From contig CM044880.1 in assembly GCA_024500155.1 (NCBI GenBank), forward strand, positions 4,712,001-4,776,000: DNA of 64,000 nucleotides, in the 5' to 3' direction. The notes under the pieces are model-generated. The model was given only the letters and a program-made list of their open reading frames with translations. It was not told the DNA's origin and did not search any database. The translations under genes and the position numbers were made by a program. Shown one piece after another: positions 38,237-50,089 of this stretch; position 1 is the first letter of the stretch, and every line of letters starts with the position of its first letter. Source of the stretch: Chenopodium formosanum. Taxonomy: Eukaryota > Streptophyta > Magnoliopsida > Caryophyllales > Amaranthaceae.

Positions 38237-38570
38237 TGAGGACTTTGTGTGATGTTTGTGAAGGTGCTGCTGCAATCTTCTTTTGTGCTGCTGATGAGGC
38301 TGCGCTTTGCCGTGCTTGTGATGAGAAGGTACTTTCTTTTATCTGGGTTCTTTTGATTTTTTGGTAATTTTTGATTAGTCTGTATTAATTTGATTGTTGT
38401 TGATTTAATGATTTTTGGATGGGGTTTTGATTAATTGCCACTTTAATTGCCTTACCAATTTTAATGTATTCATAAGATTTAGTGATTTAGCTTAATTGGT
38501 AATTTTTTGGGTTTCTGTTCAAAATCTAGTATTCAAATTAGGTAAGTGGAAGAATCAAGCTTATCCAAAG

Positions 38571-38617
<47 letters not shown>

Positions 38618-41600
38618 GGTGATGTAGAGAGAGCAACTAACATGCAAATGATGTAGACGAGATTCGATCTTAGGCCATCCATATCTATACAAGTTAATGG
38701 GTGCACTATGTGTGGTTGGAAATTCTAGTGGTTCTAGAAAGTTTTTGATATGATTACCCAATAGGTTGTTTGGGAAATTTTTTTAATAAGGAATTCTAAA
38801 GTTCTACCAGTAGTCAAGTACCTGTACTTCGTAGTAATGTGAAATTTTCAGAAAATACTGTAACTAGGCTTAAGCTATCCTGGAAGAAGAAAGTTCGGGC
38901 CACATACAGTGCTATATTTGGCATTTGCATACAGTAAGGTTGGTTTGGCTTATCAGTGGCTGTGGTGTTTATTGGAAGTTTGAATTGAATGTGACATGTG
39001 GTTGCACATGTTGAGTTTCGAGTCAGCCCGGAGTTGTGTGGAGGGCAATTCTTGAATGTGACTTGTTTCAAGATGTGGAGGATTCCATTAAACTCTCTCT
39101 TTTATGGTATAAGATGTGGGGTGGAGGCAGGGTGTTTGGTGGGGATAATTGGGTTAGGGTGTTTTGATGTCATTTGTTGTGTATTTTCTGGTTAAGGACC
39201 AGCTGACGGGATCAAATGTCTTCCATCAACTTTGCTTGATGCTCCTGTCAAAAGCTACATTCTCACATAGAAGCGTATGTTTTGTTATATAATCTCCTCA
39301 GTCTGGAAGCATTGTTGTTACCAGGTGTAATCTAGGAGCTTGAATAGGTCTAAGCTACATTTTTGCTTCTTTGGGCATCTGGAGTTCCATTTGTTTGCAT
39401 TACCTTTGCTCACCGGAAAAGAATATTCGGTGTTATATTTAGGTTCTATCCTACAGACTTGGGGCCCTATTTCTTTTCTGGAACTCGTCAAAGGATGTTT
39501 ATTCTGGTTGACCGCTTTTGGTAGTTATCAGTAAATGTAAAGTAGGATTGATTTAAAAAGATTCTTATAAGTTATAAGCGGTGTTCTTCCTCACACCTAT
39601 TCACTTAGCCTTATCTCTCTCTTTGGTTCCATCTTTTCCTCCAGCTTTTTACTCCGTCCTCCCGTTCTCTTCTCCTTTTCTTTTCTTTCCCTATTGTAGT
39701 TTGTGGAAGCATTTTGCTTAAAGTTCAATTTTGATTTGGCAAATATATATAGTAACAGGCATTGGCAAAGATAGAGGAAGGGATTAGAGAAATGTATTTT
39801 TCAATTTTGTGTTTTGACTTTTTACGTATAAGCTGTGTGATGGCAGTGCATTCTGATTACCTGTAGTATGAAACCTGCAATTATTTGTAGCTTGAATCAT
39901 CCACAGATTCCTTGTTGTTTACTTCAGATGATTTTGATGTGAAAGTAAATCTACTAATCTCTGTGCAAATAGAATAAATTCTAGTGTTACTGCAACTTGA
40001 GAAGAATTAGACCTCTATAGCCAACCATTCAGATTAAAAATTTGAACCCTGAGGAATATAAACTATAAAGAAATAAAGATAGGTTTTTAATCAATCGATA
40101 CTCCATCTGTACCTGAATAAAATTCTTATTTATATGGGGTGTTATTTAGGAGAGAACTTGTAGTGGAATTTTGTTTCTTAAGGTGAATAAAAAAAGATGT
40201 TGTTGGTGATAGTATATGAAAATATTCTTCTTGAGTAAGTCCAGCAAAACAATATTGATTTAGGTGCCTTTTTTCCTTAATTCTTAGAAAATATAATCTT
40301 AGTTTCTTCTTTCAGTACTCTAATGCAAGAATTATGCTTTAGAAATGGAATTGGTCTTGTTTATCCTTCTCCTAATCAGTGTTTTCTCTTATTTGCGGAA
40401 TCAAAAAAATTTCTTTTGTAGTCAGAGGTTTAAGGATGTATTACCTATTATTCATCAAATCAAATTGAATAAATCTATATGGACTGATTTGAGTGAGCAT
40501 ATTTTATGCTCATTGTATGCTTGATAAATAAATCAGTTACTAGTGGAAAAAATTTATTTAATTATAATTAGTAATGAGGAAGAATGAACAGCAGTTAAGG
40601 AAGAAAGGAGGAAGATGCACAGTGTGCATGTTACATACATGAAAGATTGGGAAAGTTAGTAAGTGGCAAAATGGCATGAAACTTAACTAATTGGCTGGTG
40701 TATTTTAAATAGAATAGGAATTAGGGTGTTTTTTTTTTTTTTTTTTTTTTTTTGGCTGTTGTCTCACAAAATTCATGTTTTAAAAGGTATTTTCTGACAA
40801 ACTAATACAGTACTGTTTTGTTATCAAATACCTAATACAGCAAATTTCTGTTTTGCTGTTGAGAAGACTGATCTTACTTCATAGCCTTAAAAACCTTTTA
40901 TTTTAGCTTATTGTTTTTTATACTGAGCATCTCTCTTTAGAGTCTAGACTAGCGTGTTAATGTACAGTTGAGAGCTTTGATATTTTTATTATGGATCATA
41001 TTGGACCCATACTTGATGTACAAAAGAATTCCTTTTTTAATATATAATTTTAATGGGTTGGTTTGGCAGGTTCATATGTGTAACAAGCTTGCTAGTCGAC
41101 ATATACGTGTTGGACTTGCTGCCCCGAATGCTGTACCAAAATGTGACATTTGCGAAAATGCACCTGGTGGGTAGCTTTCTGCATCAGAGTGATGTTTTTG
41201 TTTTCCTACTGTAGAGTTGATTGATTAGCCCATGTATGCAGCTTTCTTTTATTGCGAGATTGATGGGAGTTCGCTTTGCCTGCAATGCGACATGGTTGTT
41301 CATGTTGGCGGTAAAAGAACTCACAGACGATATCTCTTATTGAGGCAGAGAGCAGAGGTCTGTGTCTCAATGCTGATTACTGATTAGTGTTGGTCTGCTT
41401 GTTGCATCTTTTCTTTTCTTAGGGATTTTGTTTTAATTTACGTAAATTCCGTCACTGATGGGTATTTGCATGTAGTTTCCAGGGGATAAATATGTCAATG
41501 TTGAAGACATGAGCTCACAAGGGACACAAGGTGATCAAATGGAAGTTAGGAGGGAACCAAATCAATCATCTGACGCAATTGTGATGGAGAAGGAGCAAAA

Positions 41601-41894
41601 TCATGTGGTACATGTAGATGGTAATGGTGTTCCTGATGCACAAATGGATAACAAAATGATTGATCTTAATGCCAGACCCCAAAGGACTTCTGGGCAGTCT
41701 CCTAACAATAACCAGGTGCATGTCGTGACTCGTTTATAATAATTTGCCTTTTTTTAAATAATAAAATATGTTGCTGATAACTGGTATTCCTCTGGCTGAT
41801 TAAGACACAGGGAATGGACTATGTTCCTGGAACTAATGGTGATTCTGCAAGTGTTGTTCCTGTTAGATCTTTTAAAAGTGAGCCGGAAAAATGA
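38237..41894 (+). CDS. Double B-box zinc finger protein, BBX18/BBX19-like
   Basis: Five exons: about 38237-38328 (boundary uncertain by one base), 41070-41166, 41242-41357, 41476-41715 and 41811-41894, about 209 aa. The first B-box starts 'MRTLCDVCEGAAAIFFCAAD' and continues 'CRACDEK' | 'VHMCNKLASRHIRVGL'. The second is 'CDICENAP' | 'AFFYCEIDGSSLCLQCDM' with 'VVHVGGKRTHRRYLLLRQR'. All zinc-binding Cys/His positions appear kept. The remainder is polar, contains 'NKMIDLNARPQR' and has no CCT domain, as in the double B-box class. Arabidopsis BBX18/19 are regulators in light, temperature and flowering pathways. Intron 1 is 2.7 kb and holds a poly(T) retroposon-like insert. The gene lies head-to-head with the kinesin gene. 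Confidence 0.88.
38574..38710 (-). repeat. Poly(T) tract with SINE-like body, BBX intron 1
   Basis: A run of 43 T (38574-38616) is followed by about 95 bases including 'gagattcgatcttaggcc'. Read on the minus strand this is a short body with a GATCGAATCTCG stretch (loosely like an RNA polymerase III B box) ending in a long poly(A), which suggests a retroposed SINE. I found no clear target duplication. A simple expanded T tract is the alternative. Confidence 0.3.
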
Positions 41895-42053
41895 ACCAGG
41901 TTATTACTACTTATAACTGTAATTTGCTAACTAAATATCATGGTGTTTCTTTAATGTCGTGTTTTCAGTGGTGATCTCGGAAAATGTCACTTTTTGAAAT
42001 AATGGTTCATGAGCTCCAGTTGTGGCAAATTGTTGGAATTTAGAACCTTGGCT

Positions 42054-42054
42054 G

Positions 42055-42086
<32 letters not shown>

Positions 42087-42128
42087 TTTTTTTTTTTTTT
42101 TTGGGGTGGGGGGGGGGGGGGGGGGGGG
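42054..42128. repeat. (CT)n-T(n)-G(n) compound tract
   Basis: A CT dinucleotide run (about 42054-42078) passes into about 24 T and then about 25 bases that are nearly all G. A similar T-then-G tract lies at 52873-52944. Such tracts polymerise poorly, so the exact length in the assembly is suspect. Origin as a retroposon tail on the minus strand is possible but unproven. Confidence 0.6.
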
Positions 42129-43914
42129 ATAAGGAATGGAATTTGTACTTGTGACCTATTGTATACGGCCCTCAACCTGATTGTTTTAGCAGCTCTTAGG
42201 TTGAACATATTTTAGGAAGGTGTATGAAGTTACATTTACTAGGAAGTGCAATAAGTTGCTTGGTTGGTCACGTGAAGTTCCACCTGCTTGAGGGGCCCTA
42301 GGTTACTAACTACATTTTTGCCTGCCAAACAAACTTCTCATTCTTCCACTTCTTAGGAGCTTCTACTTCCCATGTCAACCAAACAAGCACCTTTCCATTT
42401 TCATGTATGAACCTTTTGTCTGATTCTTTCCTTCCTCTAAAGCAGATAAATAGAACGTATAGTATGCTTCGAAATTTTAATAAATAATATGGGAATGGCG
42501 GGAGCTTTATTTTGATTCAAGTATCTGCTATAGTTTGGAGTCTTAGGACTGATAGCTTACTTCTGCATTTTGCCTGTAATTTCTAAGCAATGCCTGATAG
42601 TTTATCTTCCTTTTGAGATTGCATACCAAGTCTAAGAATAATCTGATTGCTATCTTCATTTTCAGATCGCAAAATGCAATTATGCATACTGAAGGCCCCA
42701 TAATCCTGATTATACCTTGGGACTTGAAGTTTATTCTTGCATGTAAAAAGCCAAAGTCATAGGCTTTAAAAATACATTCATATGAAGTCCCTTATCTTGG
42801 CATGCCCCTGAGGACAAACTCCATAACTTAAACTGGGTGTTCTTTGTAAGTAGAGTGGATTCACTGTGGCCATTGTTACCATCGCTGAAGTAAGTGATTA
42901 CGGATAAATGATATTGCTCAGGCTGAAACTCCATATATGTGTACAGGTGTGAATTGTTACACACCGGTGAAGATGAGAGAAAGTAACCACTTTATAAGCT
43001 GTTGGAGTTGCTCCCTTCATTGATTTTTGGGATAAAACCTTAATTAGGCTTATAAGTGGTTTTATTTTCCTCTTTCTTCATAGACATGGCTCAGCTCCAA
43101 TTCCAATTTTCTCAAAACTTAACATTGTATGGTCTAGGTTCAAGTAAAAATGTTTTCAGCAACAAATTTTCATCTAGTATACAGTGTTTGAAGCATCTGC
43201 TATATTTCTTTATAGTGATAAAGTATTCAAGTCTTGGTAGCAAAATTAAGTAACTTAGAAATCATTAGTATGACAAGGGTCGGGCATGGTGCTCACAGTT
43301 TTCATCAGCTCCTTCATTCTGCATCATTTATTTTTCTCGAGTTATGGCATGAATTCACGACTCTTTGAGCCTTCGAACACTTGAAGATTTTTGAGCCTTC
43401 GAGCATGTACTTGGAAGGGGTAACTGCTAGTCTGGTACCATGGTTCATGATCTCTTGAAGCAGACCAATTAAGTTAGTGAAAAATGAGCTGAAAGAGAAA
43501 TACTCACAAAATCAATTGTGTAACAGAACTTACAGTGTAAGAACATGCACCCTCTTAAATCAAAGCCTAGACCAGCAACCATAACATGGCTGCCTAAAAT
43601 ATACATGGCCTAACATTTGGCCCGCAGTCGGACCACACAAGGTAGCCAACACAACCCATAGCAAGATCTGGCCCTGCTTGCTCCCACAGTGCAGCCCACA
43701 CTCATGTACAGAAGATTTATATCGCTATTGACAAGAGGAGAGATCAGGAGACTAGCTTATGTCGATTGTTTTAGCATAGTATCTCTGATCTCGTATCTTT
43801 ATCCCATTTTCTAATCCCCACACTCTCATTCCTACATAACACGTCCTGTGTATGTCATAGTTATGCCACATTCCATATGCAATTTCATGCATGCTAAATC
43901 CAATCAATGTGGCA

Positions 43915-44125
43915 AAATTACGATGTACAAAAAAAAAATTGTGACACTAAATCAATGTTAAAATTTCATAAAAAAATTTTCACTCTATTACGTAACCTTC
44001 ACTTTCTGTCTGACCACATATCCAATGTATAGTTATGAAGGTTTAGAATCTGAATCTTTAGTTGATAAAATTCTGTCTTGGAATTTAGCATCTAAGAAAA
44101 ATCCTAGATGCTTGCTCTGGCATGT
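43915..44125. repeat. Fragment duplicated from the 58-kb paralogue region
   Basis: The order of 'gacactaaatcaatg', 'ctctattacgtaaccttcac', 'tgaccacata', 'tatagttatg', 'taaaattctgtcttggaatt' and 'aaaaatcctagatgct' matches, in order, 57930-58050 and 58617-58775 upstream of the second trefoil-plus-tail gene. The 58-kb copy is interrupted by a 545-bp hAT-like element that is absent here, so this is a paralogous empty site. No trefoil-plus-tail coding sequence follows it here. Confidence 0.6.
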
Positions 44126-44789
44126 CTTACACAATGGATTTTGAGAGCAGTGAGAACACAAAAGCAGATGATTTTGTGATTGGGGTCAATGGTTTCACAA
44201 AAGCAGATGATTTTGTGAGTTGGGATAATTTCTTTGTTTGTTCTTAGCCCAATTGTGTTTTCCTCATTTCATTTTTACTTTGAAGCGTATTAAGAAACTC
44301 AGTTTATGATAGGAAGTAGTATGACTAAAGCAAGTATGGGCTGTGATTAATCATAACAGTATTGTATATCTAGTAATAGTAAATCTGACTAAATTCATTT
44401 TATTTTCAGGGTTGACCTAATATACTTAGGGGCTTTAGTACTGATGGACACGCGCAATAAGTCCTGTATAAGCAAACTTACGTTAAGTGTACTAAAAGAT
44501 GGTCAATTTGAGGGTAGCTTTAATCCGTCTTATAATAACTTGATGTAAGTTCAACTTAAATAAGAACTAGTGATATATTTATTAATAACCAAAACTAATT
44601 CATGATTATGACAATAATCTTTGGTGATTACTCAACATAATCTTACAATATTTATCCTATCTTTACCCCTATATTAAAATTTCCCTTGTTGCTCATCAAT
44701 TCTTATCAAAATTATTGAAATAATATAATGCATTTAACCTCTACTCTATCTTATTCATTGTTTAAATACGGATCATCGTAGCCTTTTGC

Positions 44790-45427
44790 CCTCTCTCGTC
44801 CCTCTCCTCTTCGTTCTCCCTTGAAGCGCACTTCTCGTTCTCCATACTTGTATCCCCCATTGAAGCAGATTCTGTGGTAAGTTCTTGTTTCCTTTTGTGT
44901 TCATCATATCAATTTCACAATTTAGGGTTTATATTTGATATAATTTTATTTAATTGTCTGTGCTGTTAGATTAGTTAGGGTTCTAATTACTATTTTATTA
45001 CGAAAATTTTGAGCCTAATTTGACAATTGAACCGAATATCCCTAATATCACGAACCTTTTTTGATAATTTAATCAAATTTGGCTTTTAATGTATTGTAGA
45101 ACCCTTCAATTTTAGGATTAACCTATGAAATTAGATCTCTTCTCTTTATTATTGTGCGAAATTGTAATACTTGTCTGAAATTTATAATGGAAAATCCAAA
45201 TTATGGGTTCTAATAACTATTATTACGAAAATTATGAGTCTAATTTGATAATTGAACCGAATATCCCTAATATCACGACCCTTTTTAGATAATTTAATCA
45301 AATTTGGCTTTTAATGTATTGCTGTAGAACCCTTCAATTTTAGGATTAACCTATGAACTTAGACCTCTTCTCTTTATTATTGTGCGAAATTGTAGTACTT
45401 GTTTGAAATTTATATATGGTAGGCACA
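44790..45427 (+). promoter_or_regulatory. 5' leader and leader intron of the DUF6598-like pseudogene
   Basis: A CT-rich leader ('cctctcctcttcgttctccc') ends at a donor 'gattctgtg|gtaagttc' near 44878. A plausible acceptor 'tatggtag|gcacaATGG' lies just before the start codon at 45428. The presumed intron is mostly a tandem duplication: 44978-45204 and 45205 to about 45417 share long stretches such as 'gaaccgaatatccctaatat' and 'cccttcaattttaggattaa'. Confidence 0.45.
44978..45417. repeat. Tandem duplication, period 227 bp
   Basis: Two consecutive copies (44978-45204 and 45205-45417) are about 90% alike by eye, starting 'gggttctaat' and running through 'aatttaatcaaatttggctt' and 'attattgtgcgaaattgta'. 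They lie inside the presumed leader intron of the DUF6598-like pseudogene. The copies differ by small indels, so this is not an assembly stutter. Confidence 0.75.
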
Positions 45428-45518
45428 ATGGACAATCCTCTCAAAAATGATAGTTGTATTAAGAGACGAACATCACCCACTCGGCAGCCTACCTACTTTG
45501 CTATCGAAGGATCACCAT

Positions 45519-46579
45519 CATGGGCGGATCTAGGGGGGTTCATTGAACCCCCAGATTTTTTGAAAAAAAATTATAAGTTTTGATTTTTTTTTTAAAAAAA
45601 AAGAAAAAAAATAAGGTTAAAACAAATTTTTGTGAAGTAAATAAACAAATATGTAACTCTGGCAAATTGGTAAGGGATTGACTAATAGAGTAGTGAGGCT
45701 CCTCTTGATCATGGGTTCAAGACCAACCACCCTCATTTTTTTGTGTTTTTTTGTTTTTTTTTTCCTCTTTCGATTTCTTCCGTTGTTCTTCATGAGTTAG
45801 TCCATAGTTGGGTCAATAATTTTAGGAGTAGTATGTTGGTCATTTTGTTAAGTTAGAGAGTTAAATGAATTTACAAGTTAATGAGTTTATTTAGTGGGTT
45901 AAACATGACATTATACTTTCAATTTTTTAGCTTATTATTTGTTGTTTGTTAGCCTACATATATGGCTCTTGTATTTGGTGAAGTAAGCATGAAGAAATAT
46001 TATGAGTTTTTTATTTTACTTGCTTCATACTTATCTAATATTATTATTGTTTTTATCCTTTAGTACGTATTAGTTTCAACGGTCCTCTTATTCCTCTACT
46101 CCTCTTAATTCTTAAATCATTATTTGTTTGTAAATTAGTGATAATTAGATTAATTATTGATTTGTTTAATTAGTTTTGATATATTGTTGACGTACAAATT
46201 GAATTTAGAAACTTAGAATTTAAAATTTTTACTTGGTCTTTTAATTGATAATTAGAAAAAAATTTCATTATCAAATTTGTGTTTATTGGGGACTTGGGAT
46301 TTTTTATTTTCGAATTTTCGTGTAATATTGATTTTTTGCAATATAATTATAGATTTATTATTTATAGAAGTAGTAATGTTTTAGCACGCTTTCAAAGTAT
46401 AAAACTCGAAGAGTGCTTTTGTAGGTTTTTTTTTTTTATTTATTATTTTATAACTGTTTAATCCATTCATTTGTAATAAAAAATTTGAACTTATATATTG
46501 AATATTTAATTAATATATGAGCATCATTTGTTTTTTAAAATTCCGAACCCACAGTTCGGAATTCCTGGATACGCCACTG
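45519..46579. mobile_element. hAT-like insertion with 8-bp target duplication
   Basis: Starts CATGGGCGGATCTAGG and, read inward from the right, CAGTGGCGTATCCAGG (12 of 16 identical). ATCACCAT lies on both sides (45511-45518 and 46580-46587). Removing the element plus one duplication restores an uninterrupted reading frame of the host gene, which proves insertion into coding sequence. The 1,061 bp element is non-autonomous, very AT-rich and carries a tRNA-like stretch near 45.7 kb. Its ends are unlike the TAGGGG-type ends of the other elements here, so it belongs to another family. Confidence 0.75.
45655..45735 (+). repeat. tRNA-like (Pol III promoter-like) stretch inside the hAT-like element
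   Basis: 'ttggtaagggattg' resembles an RNA polymerase III A box. About 45 bases later 'gggttcaagaccaacc' resembles a B box, followed by a T-rich tail. The spacing fits a tRNA-derived SINE head. It does not look like a working tRNA: no acceptor stem can be drawn. Confidence 0.4.
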
Positions 46580-48588
46580 ATCACCATTGTTAGAATTACT
46601 GTCTTTGAGAGTATATAATCACGGATTGATGAAAGCCGGTGATAAGTCTGAGGCTCTCTTTGTTCAAATATTTGGTCATATTCGCATGATTGATGAATAT
46701 GGTAATGAATTCACTCTCTTTAACAGAAAGTCCGTTGAGGCTAAATTTGTCTATTTAGATGGCACAAGTGACTCTTCGGTAATCCTCGAAAGTTTTGATT
46801 TTGACAGCCCTCGTTGTTTGCCGAGTAAATTTTATGTTGATTTCTATCTTAGAGACAAGCATCGTAGTATAGTAATTGTGGATGATTGCAAATTTTTTGA
46901 TTGTACTAATTTCGTTGTTTACGACAAAGTACAACAATTTGACTTTTATCACACAATTTATGTGAGTTATGTTATATTTCATTGTGCCCTCGTAGCTTGT
47001 GTGTCTGTTGTAGTTGAAAATAATGGTGAAGACACCGAGGCTATATGTGCTCAAGTTAGCGGTACGATTACTGCTAGCAATGAAATGAGTGATATGTCGT
47101 TCATAGATCGTACTATTTTCGATAAGTCAGAGGAGTTGACCTACGGTGCTGTGAATATATCGTCGACATTTGCTGTTCCTAGCTATTCCGTGCTTCAAAT
47201 TCATTCAAATATCAAGGTTAATGATGACAATGTTGCTGCTATTTTGAAATTTGAACCTTATGGCAAACCCGGCTTAGCCTTTCAAGATAAAATTTTTAGG
47301 GAGAAATCTTGTATCCGAGTGTTTGTTGAGTTTGCACCGGCTTAAAGTGTCCTCCTTGAATATCCGATAAGTGAATGGAAAGGGTTGGAAACATTTGAAA
47401 GGGGATTTGATGAAAATATCATAGATTTTTTTGAAGATCAGTATGTGAACTTGATGATTGAGATGCCTACTTTTACGAGGCCAACAAATAAATTTCTAAA
47501 GAAAGACCGGGTTAGTACTATGTAATAGTGCATTTGTTTGATGTTTTATTCATGTTTTAGATAACAAACTTGACTTGGTTCTTTCTTTTGTTATAGCTCA
47601 TTTATATTCAACCACATTTGGAACATTTGAGGGAGATGGAATGGTAGGTTGCTTTCCTTTTCTTTTTGAAAATAGCCTAGGTTATTATTGTCGATTCCTA
47701 TATTAACGAGCATTGCATAAAAGCACTTTTGAAAGTCGATGTTGTTGTTGTACTATGGTGTGAAATAACTTTCATTTTTTTTTTGTATTCTCTCTAGGAA
47801 CACATATTCTGACAGTTATGATCGTGATGCACTTATGGAGATTTTTTCAGTGTCTGTACATCCTATTTGCGGTGATTGTGATTCATTTCGCCTCAAGGGA
47901 ATTATTAAGGCAACTGATGGATCAAGAAACACGGTTCTTTTTGATGGAGACAAATTGCCTGTCGATTTATTCCCCAATGAAAATGTTCGACTAAAAGGTC
48001 CCCGTTCTTGTTATAGAGGTGAATTTTTTGGTATATACTGTGATTTGAAGGACGATGAGGGACGAGAAATCAGCTCAGGATATGCGACATATGATTTGAG
48101 CACAATTAGTTCCTGGTATAATAGGCGCATCTGTTCAGTTGTAAAAGGAGAATATGGTTTTGCAACTTTGCATTACACAATTTTCAGCGATGCTGTACAA
48201 GTTTAGCTTAGAATGTTTGGATTCAACAGACGTGCGAGTTGAAGTTGGTGGGTGGGCTGTTTGCAGATATGGTAACTTTGGATATTCTTCTCATTATGCG
48301 AGAAAGTATTATCAGAGTATTCTTTTTGGAGAGCCTGGGTCCGTGAAGTTAATCAAAGGTCAAATTCATTTATTAAAATCCGTAGTTGCTGTGCCATTGA
48401 ATTCAACTCTCATTGTGTTGGCTAACTTCCGGGTGTTCTGTGGAGATATATGTCATGAGGTTTTGAGTTATAGCAATTCATTCAACCCTGTAAAGCCTCA
48501 ACGTCCGGAAATCAGAAATGATGTAGTGCACGGATCCAACTTTAGGTTGTTAGTTTCTGTAGAATGGACTGGCATATTATGCTTGTAG

Positions 48589-50089
48589 TTGTAATGTAGG
48601 TTATTGGTTTGACATATTAGGTATATTTGGTTGTTAGAAGGGTGTTTATGGACAACTATGGTTAATTTATTTTTATATTTATCACGATCCTTAACTTCCA
48701 GTATTACTTGTTGATTTTTTTGTTTTTTTTTTTTTTTTTTTTTTAATTTTAAATCTTACCTTTCAATTTTAACATTGGCTCTAAAACTCTAAATGTCTGC
48801 TTAATGCATTTTAAGATGTATGTGTCATATAGATGATGCAACAGGAACACTTGGACCAGAGAGTCCTTGTGTCATTATATTACTATTGCTGAGTCCATTG
48901 GAGTATTCTCTTGTTTCAGTTATCAAAAAGCTACTTGGAATGTATATTACCCAACATGGTTGGGGTTATTTCACCACTAGGGTAGAATTGGAGGGTATTG
49001 TAAAATAGTGGCTTGTTCTTCTCAGAGTAATTATGGTTGAGAGTAGTAGCCCGATTCTTGGCTGGTTGAGGAGCTAGTTCAGCCTGGTTTCTTTCATGGA
49101 CTCATACTTTTGCGTTGCTTAAACTGTAGCAAATGGAGGATTGGAGGTTGCAGCCAAGTGTGAGGTATTTTTGGAATTCCTTTTTATTGATTTTTTAGTT
49201 GTTTTCTTGATTGTTATAATTGGAGTTGGATTTTGGTGTTAATTTTTAGAAAAATAAATTATTTTGGTTTTGCTTTTGAAATTTAGGGGAGATTTGGCTT
49301 GTTTTTGTGCCTTGAATTGATACATGCAATACAAGTATACAGCTCATTAACTTCTTGTCCTGTGCTTTTATGCCAGCCTGTGCTTTTGGGGAATTCTTGT
49401 GGGTTAGGAGCTTTAGCTGGTGGTTGCAGATGATTTTATCAGAGCTTTATTGTGCTGCCATTGCACGAACCATGGTATGTTGGCCTAAATTGGATTTATC
49501 CAACAAACTTGATAGGATTATATAGGTCTTTTGAAGTCTTGATCATATGTTTAATTTGCAGTTTAATTCTCCAACAAAGTCAAATGCCCAAATATTCCTA
49601 ATTTATTCTGCAATTTATGAGTTTTCTTGGTAATAATTTGTATAAACTTGATATGAAATAAGTGTGCAGAGTACTTGGGGTATGCTGTTGTGAATGTTGC
49701 CACACAATAAGGAAAGGGATGTAGTTTTCCCACCAAAATCTGCCTAATCACTTGAGCCAGAATGCTGGTACGGATGTCCACTTTGTTTTGAACTTTTATA
49801 ATGTTCTTAATGTTGTTATAATCGAATCTCTGTTTCTCTCTCTCAGTTGGATTACATTAGATGTTTTGGTTGTGTTAAAATATGCAGTTTGGGTGTTGCT
49901 TTTCATACAAGAACTGTCCGGTTTGTTGATATGTTTAAAGTCTTTTAGAAGCTTTTATATTGGGTATATCTGTATCTTTTTGAATGCAAGTTTCCGGAGG
50001 TGAAGTTCCACGTCAGAGTTTTTACACTCAAGTCTTTTGATGTTTTGTATGCACTGGATGAAAGATTTTGACTTTTCATTTATCAAAGC
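48589..50089. other. Non-coding interval in the gene graveyard
   Basis: No convincing coding sequence. A T-rich tract lies at 48719-48744. Some stretches (for example 48960-49160 and 49980-50080) have a codon-like texture, but no family is recognisable and stops are frequent. Confidence 0.4.

Larger units (their letters stand above)
41895..44790. other. Intergenic, no gene
   Basis: The first few hundred bases are the BBX 3' flank. The rest has a (CT)n-T(n)-G(n) tract, a fragment duplicated near 58 kb (43.9-44.1 kb, listed separately), and a 22-base sequence 'cacaaaagcagatgatttt..' present twice at about 44157 and 44196. A somewhat GC-richer patch at 43610-43700 may be a TE scrap. No coding region is supported. 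Confidence 0.5.
45428..48588 (+). pseudogene. Broken two-domain DUF6598-like gene
   Basis: The start ATG (45428) opens 30 codons to 45518, where a hAT-like element (45519-46579) interrupts. The same frame resumes at 46588 ('LELLSLRVYNHG', 'EALFVQIFGHIRMIDEYGN', 'FVDFYLRDK'-like 'FYVDFYLRDKH'). A stop codon at 47343-47345 is followed, still in frame, by protein-like sequence up to a donor at 47510. Further exons are 47597-47643 and 47798-48588. The last exon starts a second similar domain ('MEIFSVSVHPICGD', 'FRLKGIIKATDGS', 'GEFFGIYCDLKDDEG'), but it breaks by a frameshift at about 48195-48205 and continues in the next frame to a stop at 48588. The layout (strand-start motif, 'G.I.. D..GN', 'F.VDL.LKD') resembles the plant DUF6598 fold, function unknown. 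Family assignment is tentative; the lesions are clear. Confidence 0.6.

Noticed and set aside
45655..45735. Functional tRNA gene
   Set aside because: Only A- and B-box-like motifs are seen. No acceptor stem or anticodon stem can be formed, and it sits inside a transposon.
46587..47345. Intact stand-alone gene of 252 aa
   Set aside because: It has no ATG start at its beginning; it is the remainder of a longer exon cut by an insertion and ended by an internal stop.
48820..49008. Small gene after the DUF6598-like pseudogene
   Set aside because: Short, no recognisable motif, no conserved start context; stop density nearby is that of non-coding DNA.
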